Source: an uncultured Coprococcus sp. (GTDB lineage Bacteria; Bacillota_A; Clostridia; Lachnospirales; Lachnospiraceae). From it: a DNA stretch of 12,672 bases. Below, in pieces: positions 1 through 6,700 of the stretch. The notes under the pieces are model-generated. The model was not told where the DNA came from and ran no database searches. It worked only from the letters and a program-made list of their open reading frames with translations. The number at the start of each line of letters is the position of its first letter. The first letter of the stretch is position 1. A program made the position numbers and the translations under genes. Location: NCBI GenBank assembly GCA_900767685.1, contig CAAGAB010000052.1, positions 1 to 12,672 on the forward strand, in the 5' to 3' direction.

Positions 1-60
1 AAAGCGGTTATCCAAAAGTAAGGTATATTCAATAAAATAATTCTTTTATAGACATTTCAG

Positions 61-103
61 AAAGATCCAGACATGACGTATAAGTTGTGCCTGGATCTTT
101 TTC
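61..103 (+). terminator. Rho-independent terminator of an upstream gene
   Basis: A perfect 10 bp stem (AAAGATCCAG at 61-70 with CTGGATCTTT at 91-100) is followed by TTTCT, so it terminates plus-strand transcription. All three plus frames close before position 45, so the gene it serves lies left of the window or ends within the first bases. It cannot be identified. Confidence 0.75.
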
Positions 104-123
104 TATAGGCAGAGACGGGGGAC

Positions 124-254
124 GGAGGGGACGGAGGTGCCAGACCCCTAATCCGAAGTGGAGAGTAGCCGGTGATGGAGGGGACGGAGGTGCCAGACCC
201 CTAATCCGAAGTGGAGAGTAGCGGGGGGACGGAGGGGACGGAGGTACCTGACCT
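124..254. repeat. G-rich tandem repeat, 2.5 copies of about 53 bp
   Basis: Two identical 46 bp copies lie at 124-169 and 177-222, and a partial, slightly diverged copy starts at 231. The offsets are 53 and 54 bp. Each copy begins GGAGGGGACGGAGGT followed by GCCAGACC, or by ACCTGACC in the third copy. Frames across it give only proline/serine-rich low-complexity peptides, so it is treated as non-coding. GGTGCC-like cores of this kind occur in dispersed intergenic repeats of many Firmicutes; that this is one of them is inference. Confidence 0.8.
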
Positions 255-270
255 TGTTTGGTCACAAGGG

Positions 271-300
271 TTGACATGAAAGATAAAAAAAGAGTATTAT
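271..300 (+). promoter_or_regulatory. Promoter of the marR operon
   Basis: A perfect -35 TTGACA (271-276) is spaced 18 bp from TATTAT (295-300). The expected start near 307 falls inside the palindromic operator at 302-320, and the marR start codon follows about 75 bp later. Confidence 0.7.
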
Positions 301-301
301 G

Positions 302-320
302 TTAGCGTTCTAATAATTAG
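302..320. promoter_or_regulatory. Probable MarR operator overlapping the transcription start
   Basis: Two overlapping palindromes are visible: TTAG-cgtt-CTAA (302-313) and CTAAT-A-ATTAG (310-320). TTAG/CTAA half-sites are common in MarR-family operators of Firmicutes. The site sits immediately after the -10 box of the promoter driving a marR gene, which fits autorepression. Binding is inferred. Confidence 0.55.
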
Positions 321-379
321 GATTATAACTATTTGATGGTAGATATCCTTTAACTAGATGTTTACACGGAGGAAAACAC

Positions 380-862
380 ATGGATGAGATTGAAAAAAAG
401 GAAAAGTCGATTCATTATCTGCTGATGGCAGATCATTTTATGGTACAGAAGGAGTTGCTTTCACAGATAAAGGATACGGAACTGACGATGGGACAGCCGA
501 AGGTGCTGGATTATCTTAAGGATCATGACGGCGTGTGCCAGAAGGATATTGCGGCAGGGTGTCATATAGAGCCGGCATCGATCACATCCGTACTTTCAGG
601 CATGGAGGCGAAGAACTATATAGAACGCCGGATGAAAGCGGGTGACAGACGCTCGCTGTATGTCTACCTTACGGATAAAGGCAGAGAATATGTGTCTATG
701 CTTGATGAAAAATTTGAGAATGTGGAGGCTGCGGCTTTAACCGGCTTTACCGATGATGAGATAGGTGAACTTCGATCACTTCTTTGCAGGGTGTACGACA
801 ACATGAAGGACGATATAAAATGCAGCGAAAAAGATATAAGGAAAAGAGGCGCAGAGCAATGA
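380..862 (+). CDS. MarR family transcriptional regulator
   Basis: This 160-residue protein has the usual MarR length and layout. An N-terminal dimerisation helix is followed by a helix-turn-helix at about residues 52-74 and a winged hairpin at 82-98 carrying the family's D-R-R signature (D89, R90, R91) before YVYLTDKG. C-terminal helices complete the dimer interface. MarR proteins are cytoplasmic DNA-binding repressors that usually respond to small phenolic or xenobiotic ligands; the ligand here is unknown. The ATG at 380 has GGAGG seven bases upstream. The last codons overlap the next gene as ATGA, so the two are translationally coupled, and the regulator probably controls itself and the membrane protein through the operator at 302-320. 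Confidence 0.93.
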   Translation: MDEIEKKEKSIHYLLMADHFMVQKELLSQIKDTELTMGQPKVLDYLKDHDGVCQKDIAAGCHIEPASITSVLSGMEAKNYIERRMKAGDRRSLYVYLTDKGREYVSMLDEKFENVEAAALTGFTDDEIGELRSLLCRVYDNMKDDIKCSEKDIRKRGAEQ

Positions 863-1548
863 AGAACATGAATGTTAGAATTCCAATGTATTTTGTCGGA
901 CTGTTTATTATGACTATAGGTATAGCATTGTCAGTCAAATCCAATCTGGGAGTGTCACCGGTGAGCTCTATACCATATACGATGACATGTGTATGGGGAA
1001 TCGAGATGGGAAAGGCAACGATCATATTCCACGCGGCATTGGTGCTTATACAGATCGTTATACTTCGAAAGAATTTCAAACCGATAAATCTCCTTCAGAT
1101 AGTGGTTGGAGTAGTATTTGGATACTTTACGACGTTCTGTAATTATCTTGCGACATTTCTGCCATCAACAGATAACATAGTTGTCAGGGTTGTTTTGATG
1201 CTTGTGAGTACCATATTCATAGCAGGCGGAATATTCTTTTATCTGCCAGCGGATCTCATCCCACTTGCCGGGGAGGGTGTTATGCAGGCTGTCTCAGAGG
1301 TTACACACATTGAATTTTCAAAGGTAAAGATCGGATTTGACTGTTCTATGGTGGCTGTGTCGGTCGTAACATGCCTGATCTGCATACATAGTCTTGGAAG
1401 CGTGGGCGCCGGTACGGTTATTGCCGCATTCCTTGTTGGATTCAATCTTGGTAAGTTGAATAAGGCATTTGGCGGAAAAAGAGATAAACTTCTTGGAAAG
1501 CACACATACACTGAGGAGGAAGTACTCAGGGAGAGAATGGAGCAATAG
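859..1548 (+). CDS. YczE/YyaS/YitT-like integral membrane protein (DUF6198 type)
   Basis: This 229-residue protein has about five hydrophobic segments: roughly residues 10-28, 50-70, 75-100, 108-135 and 160-195. The conserved-looking motif SVKSNLGVSPVSSIPY (25-40) follows the first helix and resembles the YczE/YyaS/YitT family, whose transport or sensing role is not established. The C-terminal tail is charged and probably cytoplasmic. I chose the ATG at 859 because it overlaps the marR stop as ATGA and has GAGG nine bases upstream. The longer reading from 784 would overlap marR by 79 bases and add a lysine/arginine-rich stretch out of keeping with the family. Co-transcription with a MarR regulator suggests a small-molecule-responsive export or membrane function, which is inference. 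Confidence 0.85.
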   Translation: MKNMNVRIPMYFVGLFIMTIGIALSVKSNLGVSPVSSIPYTMTCVWGIEMGKATIIFHAALVLIQIVILRKNFKPINLLQIVVGVVFGYFTTFCNYLATFLPSTDNIVVRVVLMLVSTIFIAGGIFFYLPADLIPLAGEGVMQAVSEVTHIEFSKVKIGFDCSMVAVSVVTCLICIHSLGSVGAGTVIAAFLVGFNLGKLNKAFGGKRDKLLGKHTYTEEEVLRERMEQ

Positions 1549-1762
1549 CAATAGGACTTGTTCCTGCCCGTGAGCCGGTTTAATTTTTATCATTAATCAG
1601 CCTGTTTTGTAGAATTAGGGATAATATTTTCTCATTTTCAAAAATATAGGGTTGCAAGGTATAAAAGTTCAGGACTTTATCCTGGAAGGCGGTATTGTTT
1701 GGAAATTTGGATAAAATTGTATCAAATGTTGATAAATGTAGAACAAAATAGAAAAACGTCAT

Positions 1763-1844
1763 GTTATAAAATGCAGAGTGAATATAAAGGCAAGGCGTTA
1801 CAAATTCATATGGGATATAAAGGCAAGGCGTTATAAATGCAGAG
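1763..1844. repeat. 33 bp tandem repeat, 2.5 copies
   Basis: Units start at GTTATAAAATGCAGAG (1763), GTTACAAATTCA (1797) and GTTATAAATGCAGAG (1830). The core ATATAAAGGCAAGGCGTTA is identical at 1782-1800 and 1815-1833. Because the unit is 33 bp, one plus frame reads the repeated peptide IKARRYK. It abuts the inverted repeat at 1845-1887, and the two may form one element. The rest of the gap from 1549 to 1762 is AT-rich with only weak hairpins, such as CAGGA-cttta-TCCTG near 1670-1690. Confidence 0.75.
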
Positions 1845-1887
1845 AAAACGTTTGTTGGATGGGATTTGCTCCGTCAACAAACGTTTT
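1845..1887. terminator. Perfect 13 bp inverted repeat, probable bidirectional terminator
   Basis: AAAACGTTTGTTG (1845-1857) is the exact reverse complement of CAACAAACGTTTT (1875-1887), with a 17-base loop. It lies between the convergent genes ending at 1548 (plus) and 1928 (minus). Each strand leaves the stem with TTTT, so it can end transcripts from either side. It could instead be the arms of a small repetitive element that includes the adjacent tandem repeat. Confidence 0.6.
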
Positions 1888-1927
1888 GTCGTATAAACTA
1901 TTTTATAATGGTAATCAAAATTTCCAA

Positions 1928-2539
1928 TTAGAACTGCAATCTGCCCGCATTGTATTTGAAGTCGTCAAAATCGTCGGGTATCCGTGTGAGCTCGTCTACG
2001 TATGACTGACTGTCGTATGGCTCATTTGCACTTATATGGTGTTCCATATCTGATATTTTCCCTTCATAAATAGCAAGCTTGGAGAGAATGGTACTGCAAT
2101 ATTCTTCTTCATTTACAAGTGTGTTCACGCCATGCTTGATCCGGTAATTCCTTGAGAAGTTACAATCCGTGTTGATGATGTACAAGCGGATATATCGGAT
2201 AATTCTTATAAGCATATAGACAATAAATATATATGTAAATGCACCCAGGAAGAATCCCAATCCAAGAGCAGAGTGTGATGACATATAGAAAAATAGCGCA
2301 GATACTACTATCATGATAGCTATATTTATTATGATGTTGGAAATGATATTTTTGCGCTTTCGTGGTACGCTGGCAAGTTCTGCGCTGAATATATTCCTGT
2401 TGTATTCTATGCGCTTTTTCTTTCCGTCGATAAGTGACATTATCTGCCCTAAATTCGTATCGGAAGTCTGTTCTGATCCATCACTGTTATGTGATATAGA
2501 AACATCTGAGTTTTCTGGTTCTGCAAGTTTTAAATTCAT
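1928..2539 (-). CDS. Two-helix membrane protein of unknown function
   Basis: I do not recognise this 203-residue protein. Residues 1-60 are polar with a serine/asparagine-rich stretch (11-29). A basic PRKRKN patch precedes two adjacent hydrophobic segments at about 65-87 and 90-113, separated by a short glycine/serine turn. The remainder is a charged C-terminal domain ending in an aspartate-rich segment (PDDFDDFKYN). The basic patches before helix 1 and after helix 2 suggest a hairpin with both ends in the cytoplasm. I chose the ATG at 2539 because AAGGGG lies nine bases upstream on the minus strand; the reading from 2623 adds 28 residues without a matching ribosome site. A poor -35/-10 pair (TTGTCA at 2602-2597, TATATC at 2581-2576, spacer 15) may drive it. 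It ends toward the inverted repeat at 1845-1887. Confidence 0.7.
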   Translation of the reverse strand: MNLKLAEPENSDVSISHNSDGSEQTSDTNLGQIMSLIDGKKKRIEYNRNIFSAELASVPRKRKNIISNIIINIAIMIVVSALFFYMSSHSALGLGFFLGAFTYIFIVYMLIRIIRYIRLYIINTDCNFSRNYRIKHGVNTLVNEEEYCSTILSKLAIYEGKISDMEHHISANEPYDSQSYVDELTRIPDDFDDFKYNAGRLQF

Positions 2540-2654
2540 TTTTGAAATCCCCTTATGTGTATGTTTATATGTGACGATATAACATTTGGGTTTGGTTGAC
2601 AAGAGGGTTTTGAGTAAATACATGAGATAGAATGATTGGGGGAGTTTTATTTGT

Positions 2655-2682
2655 TTGCTTTTGATATTACGTGGTGTATAAT
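2655..2682 (+). promoter_or_regulatory. Promoter of the candidate antitoxin RNA
   Basis: TTGCTT (2655-2660), a 16 bp spacer and a perfect TATAAT (2677-2682) point rightward toward the 3' end of the minus-strand toxin gene. The expected start is near 2689. No open reading frame with a ribosome site follows before the T-run at 2727-2732. Confidence 0.55.
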
Positions 2683-2688
2683 TTATAG

Positions 2689-2732
2689 CATGATAACGCC
2701 GAGTTTTGTCAGGACAGGGCGGTTACTTTTTT
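2689..2732 (+). ncRNA. Candidate antisense antitoxin RNA converging on the toxin mRNA
   Basis: Between the promoter at 2655-2682 and a six-T tract (2727-2732) lies a self-complementary stretch. TAACGCC (2694-2700) pairs with GGCGGTTA (2718-2725) with one bulged base, giving a Rho-independent terminator directly before the T-run. The product would be about 44 nt. It is perfectly complementary to the 3' untranslated region of the toxin mRNA, stopping a few bases short of the toxin stop codon at 2736. Convergent 3'-overlapping antisense RNAs are known for type I systems such as TxpA/RatA. The role here is inferred from layout. Confidence 0.45.
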
Positions 2733-2735
2733 GTC

Positions 2736-2834
2736 TTATTTCTTATCATTGCTCTTAGAGCCAACGGCATAACCAAGAGCAAAGCATGTAATGCATAAGC
2801 TGATTATGGCTATAAAAAGTTCCGTTGTAAGCAT
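2736..2834 (-). CDS. Small hydrophobic peptide, putative holin-like / type I toxin
   Basis: This 32-residue open reading frame starts MLTTELFIAIISLCITC, continues as a hydrophobic helix to about residue 24 (FALGYAVG), and ends in a short polar basic tail (SKSNDKK). A single transmembrane helix plus a lysine-containing tail is the hallmark of type I toxins and of the peptides often annotated 'putative holin-like toxin' in Firmicutes, which act at the cell membrane. The ATG at 2834 has a perfect GGAGG (2848-2844) nine bases upstream. The gene has its own promoter (2975-2947), a roughly 105-base leader with hairpins, and a converging short RNA at its 3' end. The coding evidence is the ribosome site plus the composition; no homology search was possible. 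Confidence 0.75.
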   Translation of the reverse strand: MLTTELFIAIISLCITCFALGYAVGSKSNDKK

Positions 2835-2884
2835 AAGCACAAACCTCCATAATAGATTTACAGAAATGGATGTATCTATGTAAA

Positions 2885-2940
2885 CACAGGCTATAAACTC
2901 CTGTGGCGAAGGCTAACCGCCTACCGAATAGGGTAGCACC
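2885..2940 (-). promoter_or_regulatory. Structured 5' leader of the toxin mRNA
   Basis: From the predicted start near 2940 the minus-strand leader contains CTACC/GGTAG and a perfect CACAGG/CCTGTG hairpin (2905-2900 with 2890-2885). Between them lies GGCGGTTA (2921-2914), the exact reverse complement of TAACCGCC in the same mRNA's 3' region (2725-2718). Long-distance 5'-3' pairing that masks translation is established for several type I toxin mRNAs, such as hok and AapA1. Its use here is inference. Confidence 0.5.
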
Positions 2941-2946
2941 TTTTAC

Positions 2947-2975
2947 ATTACAACAAACATATGTTTGATAATCAA
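2947..2975 (-). promoter_or_regulatory. Promoter of the toxin gene
   Basis: On the minus strand TTGATT (2975-2970) and TGTAAT (2952-2947) are separated by 17 bp. The spacer contains a perfect 14 bp palindrome, CAAACATATGTTTG (2954-2967), which could be a repressor site. Transcription would begin near 2940. Confidence 0.55.
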
Positions 2976-3097
2976 TATACATGAAAAGATATATTTTTAT
3001 TTGCTCTATAAAACACTTAGACCATATAAGTTCAAAGAAAGTGCTAATGTGGCCTAACATACACCGTCATTTCAATATGTACAATTTTTACACATTC

Positions 3098-3128
3098 TGA
3101 ACATTAGGGGAAAACATACATATATAAT
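3098..3128 (+). promoter_or_regulatory. Possible promoter of the 137-residue protein gene
   Basis: A perfect TATAAT (3123-3128) overlaps TATATA (3121-3126). The best -35 is TGAACA (3098-3103), 17 bp from TATATA or 19 bp from TATAAT. It lies about 20 bases before the start codon at 3149, which leaves only a very short leader. The rest of 2976-3097 is AT-rich, and I see no other signal there. Confidence 0.35.
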
Positions 3129-3148
3129 ATAACTTTCGGGGGAATCAC

Positions 3149-3562
3149 ATGACTTTATACATGAACATAAAACAGCTCGGCAAGCGTAAGAACACAGTGC
3201 ACAAGGTCCCATTTGAATATGACACAGCACCGAGTACGCTGCGGGAACTCATAACAGAGACAGTAAAGATCTGCGTGGCACAGTACATATCACGCATGGA
3301 GCGCGGGGATGCAGTGCTGACAGATGAACAGATCGATGACATGGGAAGAATAGGAAAGATAGCGTTCGGGATCGTCTATGGGGAGAAGAAACCGGATGTG
3401 GATGAAGCAGTGAAGACAGCCATTCAGGGATTTGAGGATGGACTGTTCAGAGTGTTCCGCGGTATGGATGAATTAACGGAGCTGGACAGGGAAGAGAAGT
3501 TTAACGAAGGGGATGAAATCACATTTATCCGCCTTACAATGCTGGCGGGCAGAATGTGGTAG
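3149..3562 (+). CDS. 137-residue soluble protein of unknown function upstream of the DUF4132 protein
   Basis: I do not recognise this family. The protein has no signal peptide or membrane segment and is predicted mostly helical and acidic. A central helix (about residues 25-50, STLRELITETVKICVAQYIS) is followed by a charged loop (DAVLTDEQIDDM) and a second helical block ending FIRLTMLAGRMW. The ATG at 3149 has GGGGG (3138-3142) six bases upstream; the second methionine at 3161 is spaced too far from it. The gene stops 138 bases before the giant gene, on the same strand, with only a small GCATAT-gggg-ATATGC hairpin (3634-3649) lacking a T-tract between them. Co-transcription is therefore likely, and a partner role with the DUF4132 protein is plausible but unproven. 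Confidence 0.85.
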   Translation: MTLYMNIKQLGKRKNTVHKVPFEYDTAPSTLRELITETVKICVAQYISRMERGDAVLTDEQIDDMGRIGKIAFGIVYGEKKPDVDEAVKTAIQGFEDGLFRVFRGMDELTELDREEKFNEGDEITFIRLTMLAGRMW

Positions 3563-3700
3563 GTGAAAGATCGGGGATTCAAAGTATTGGTCAAAGACTA
3601 CTAGCGAACAGGTACACGAACAGTGCATGTGCCGCATATGGGGATATGCAGAGGTATGACTTTGTGTAGATGATACGTTGACGTGAAGAAAGGGGTTACA

Positions 3701-6700
3701 ATGGCAGAAGACAAGAAGACAAGGATTGAGCTTGAGGAGCAGAAGAAGATTGCAAATGATGTAAGGATTGCATTTGGCGAGGCATCAGGGAGACTCAGGC
3801 AAAGATACAATGCAGAGATCCAGAGGGTGCTGGATGAGATAGACGAATATAATGGCAGCGTGCTTAGGACAGATATGGGTAAATCGTTGAAGTCATTTCT
3901 TTTGCAGGAAGGCAGTCGTCCGTCTGACTTCTTCAAAAAAATCATAAAGAAAATGCCTGGATGGGTGCCGGAATATCTTCTGGATGATTTTTATCTGTCT
4001 ATAGACAGTGTCAATAAATGGCAGGTGAGTGAGTCATACTACAGAAGAACTATAAGGAATAAGAGTTATGCTGCTTTTATTTCAAAGACCTGGAATATCA
4101 TGAGTGAATACCACCGTATGGGGATGTATGGTACAGATATAGTTTCACTTTACCGAGAAAAGCTGCCAGATGATATTCTCTGCCTATACAGAGATAACCT
4201 ATCACATAGCTATATATCTGTCTCTGAGTACTGGATCCAGGCGGAGCTTGACAGGGGCAATAAAGAGCTCGAGGACATTTTCATGGACATTATATTTGGT
4301 GAGAGTGCTCAGACAGGACTTACCATAAGTATTATAAGAGGAATTTTCATGAGTTCCAATACCAGACTCCATGAGGCTCTTGGCAAACTGCTTGTAGCTG
4401 CAAAACTCCAGGAGGGACTTAGACAGGCGATATGTGAGAATATGGATTATGGAACCGCTGAAAGTTTCATGACCATGTTCCGTGTGGTAAAGGAGAATGA
4501 TCTACTGAGATACTCGTCGGTCGTGAGGGCAGTTGCCACATGGACCGGACTTATTGCAAATGAAGAGAGTAAGATAGATCGCATACAGACAAAACAGCTG
4601 CTGCTTATAGATACATATCTAAATGATGAAAATGCAAGGCGTGAGGCGCTATCCAGTGAGGACGCAATGCAGATATACCTTGCTCTTTGGAGCTACGGTT
4701 TTTTTGATATAAGTGAGGCGTGCACTATTATGTTGGATCTTGCCATGACTGGCAGCAGGCACCAGCGTATGGTATTTGGCACTTATATAAGAACCGTGAA
4801 TCTGTCAAAGGTGTACACCGGTATAGTTGCAAAGGAATTTATCAAGAAATTTTCGGATGAACTGGATACCATGGCAGTCATCATGCCAAGTTTCATGTCG
4901 GATTATCAAACATCTATGGTGAGATGCATTTATGAAGATGGCAAAAGGTACAACGGCAAGATAAAAAAGATGGAATATGCAGAAATCGGCAAATACTTTG
5001 ACAGTGAAGAGGAGTGCCTGCAAATGTATGCCATTCTCATGGGGATCCTTTCGGGCATACCTAAGAAAAGGCTTGAGATAGCCCCTTGCGTATTCCCGTG
5101 GAATGTGGCCTATCTTGACAGATCTGCCATCATCATGAGACTGGCTATGTGTGCCTGCGCTCTGAGAGATGAGGAGAAGATCACTGAAATCGCTGCTATG
5201 ATCCCAGAGATAGATTCATCATCCTACAGTAGAGATATCCTTTTGCTGTTCCTCATAAGAGAGCCTGCAAATGACAGACAGAGGGTTATTCTGGTTGATG
5301 CAGTTGCTGACAAGGAGACATATACCAGAAACAGTGCGGCAAAGTTGGTGAAGGATATGGAGCTTTCGCCTGAGAACTATGTACAGCTTGAGAATATGCT
5401 CAAGTACAAGAAGTCAGACATAAGGGAGACTGTACTGTCTATACTTTATAAGCTTGACGGTGATGACATGGACAGCCTTATTGGAAGACTTCTCGCAGAT
5501 TCCAAGGAGGAGAAGAGAACTGCAGGACTTGATCTGCTGCTCCAGCTAAAGAATGATGAAACCAGGCAGAAACTCTTCAAGAAATGCGTGTGCCGTCTTG
5601 ACGGTATCAGCACTAAGGTCAGCACAAAAGAAGAAATACTTATAAAAGAGATCAAGGACAGCGGCGCAGACCGGGCAGGTGCAGATGAGGGATATGGACT
5701 TTATGATGTAAATGCGGACTATGAGCCGGTATTTGACCAGGATTATCTGGCGGAGTGCCTTGAACTGTACAGGAAGTATTTCCCTGAAAGCGGTATTGCA
5801 AATGATAATCTGCGCAAGGACGCTAAGAATGCGGGGGCATTTGCAAAGCTGAAGTCAAAGCTCTTACCTAAGAATAAAGAAGCAGAACTTGATTCAGAAG
5901 TAATAAATATTCTCAGAAAATTTGATGCATTTGTGGATGAGCACAAAAATGATGAGTATGAGATGGCTGACGGAGAGATCGGACTGCTTGGTGAGGCAGG
6001 TGGAAACATATATGTGAACCGTGACAAAGTGGCATGTGAGGAATTGTGGGTAGATTTCTACGAGAAAAATATTCAGACTCCGTATATGTGCATGCAGCTC
6101 TACGTGTATCTGAATGGCTACAATAGTGACAAACAGGATTTCAAGAAGTACTGTGAGAGCTTTATGGCGGATATGTTTGGAAATATATATATAGAAGAAT
6201 GTCCGGCATTCGGATATCTTGCCATTGCTAGAGCTGTAATTGGTTTCCTGTATAGAAGATATGTGATGGATAGTGACAAGAGGAGGCTTGCCGTTGTGGC
6301 AGCAGACTATCTGATTGGAAGAAACGATGAGCTCATATATACATTTGGCGGGAATAAAGGTGGCAGCAGTATATCTGGTGATGATTCAAAGGTATATCAC
6401 AGAAGTGTGCTCACAAATGAGCAGATCATGATAATAACATGGTGGCTTGCAATCGATGGTGACAGCGATACATTAGACGTAAAAGAGGATTCTGACGAGG
6501 CAAGGCAGAATGAAGAGGATTTCAGGCATTTGTTTCCATACAACTATGCCCTTGCAAAGTGTCATAACTTTAATATACCTTCAGACGTTGTAAATGATAG
6601 AAATTCATATTACTGGGTACACACAGGAAGTGTCATGCCGGTTCCTGGTCTCCTGAACTATATTGCCGCATACAGCCGTGGTATTATATCCAGGGATTAT

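Noticed and set aside
124..254. CRISPR-like array
   Set aside because: The repeated units are 46 of every 53 bases, so there are no spacers of suitable length, and no cas gene is present.
29..277. 82-residue minus-strand proline-rich frame
   Set aside because: Its sequence is the translation of the G-rich tandem repeat and it covers a clear terminator; no ribosome site supports it.
784..858. Upstream start for the YczE-like protein
   Set aside because: It would overlap marR by 79 bases; the ATG at 859 overlaps the marR stop as ATGA with a ribosome site.
1778..2005. 75-residue plus-strand reading frame with repeated IKARRYK
   Set aside because: It begins at GTG inside the tandem repeat without a ribosome site and runs antisense into the 3' end of the 1928-2539 gene; the peptide repeat is explained by the 33 bp unit.
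2755..3060. 101-residue minus-strand reading frame
   Set aside because: It is in a different frame from the 32-residue toxin, has no ribosome site, and spans the toxin promoter and leader, so it is taken as chance.
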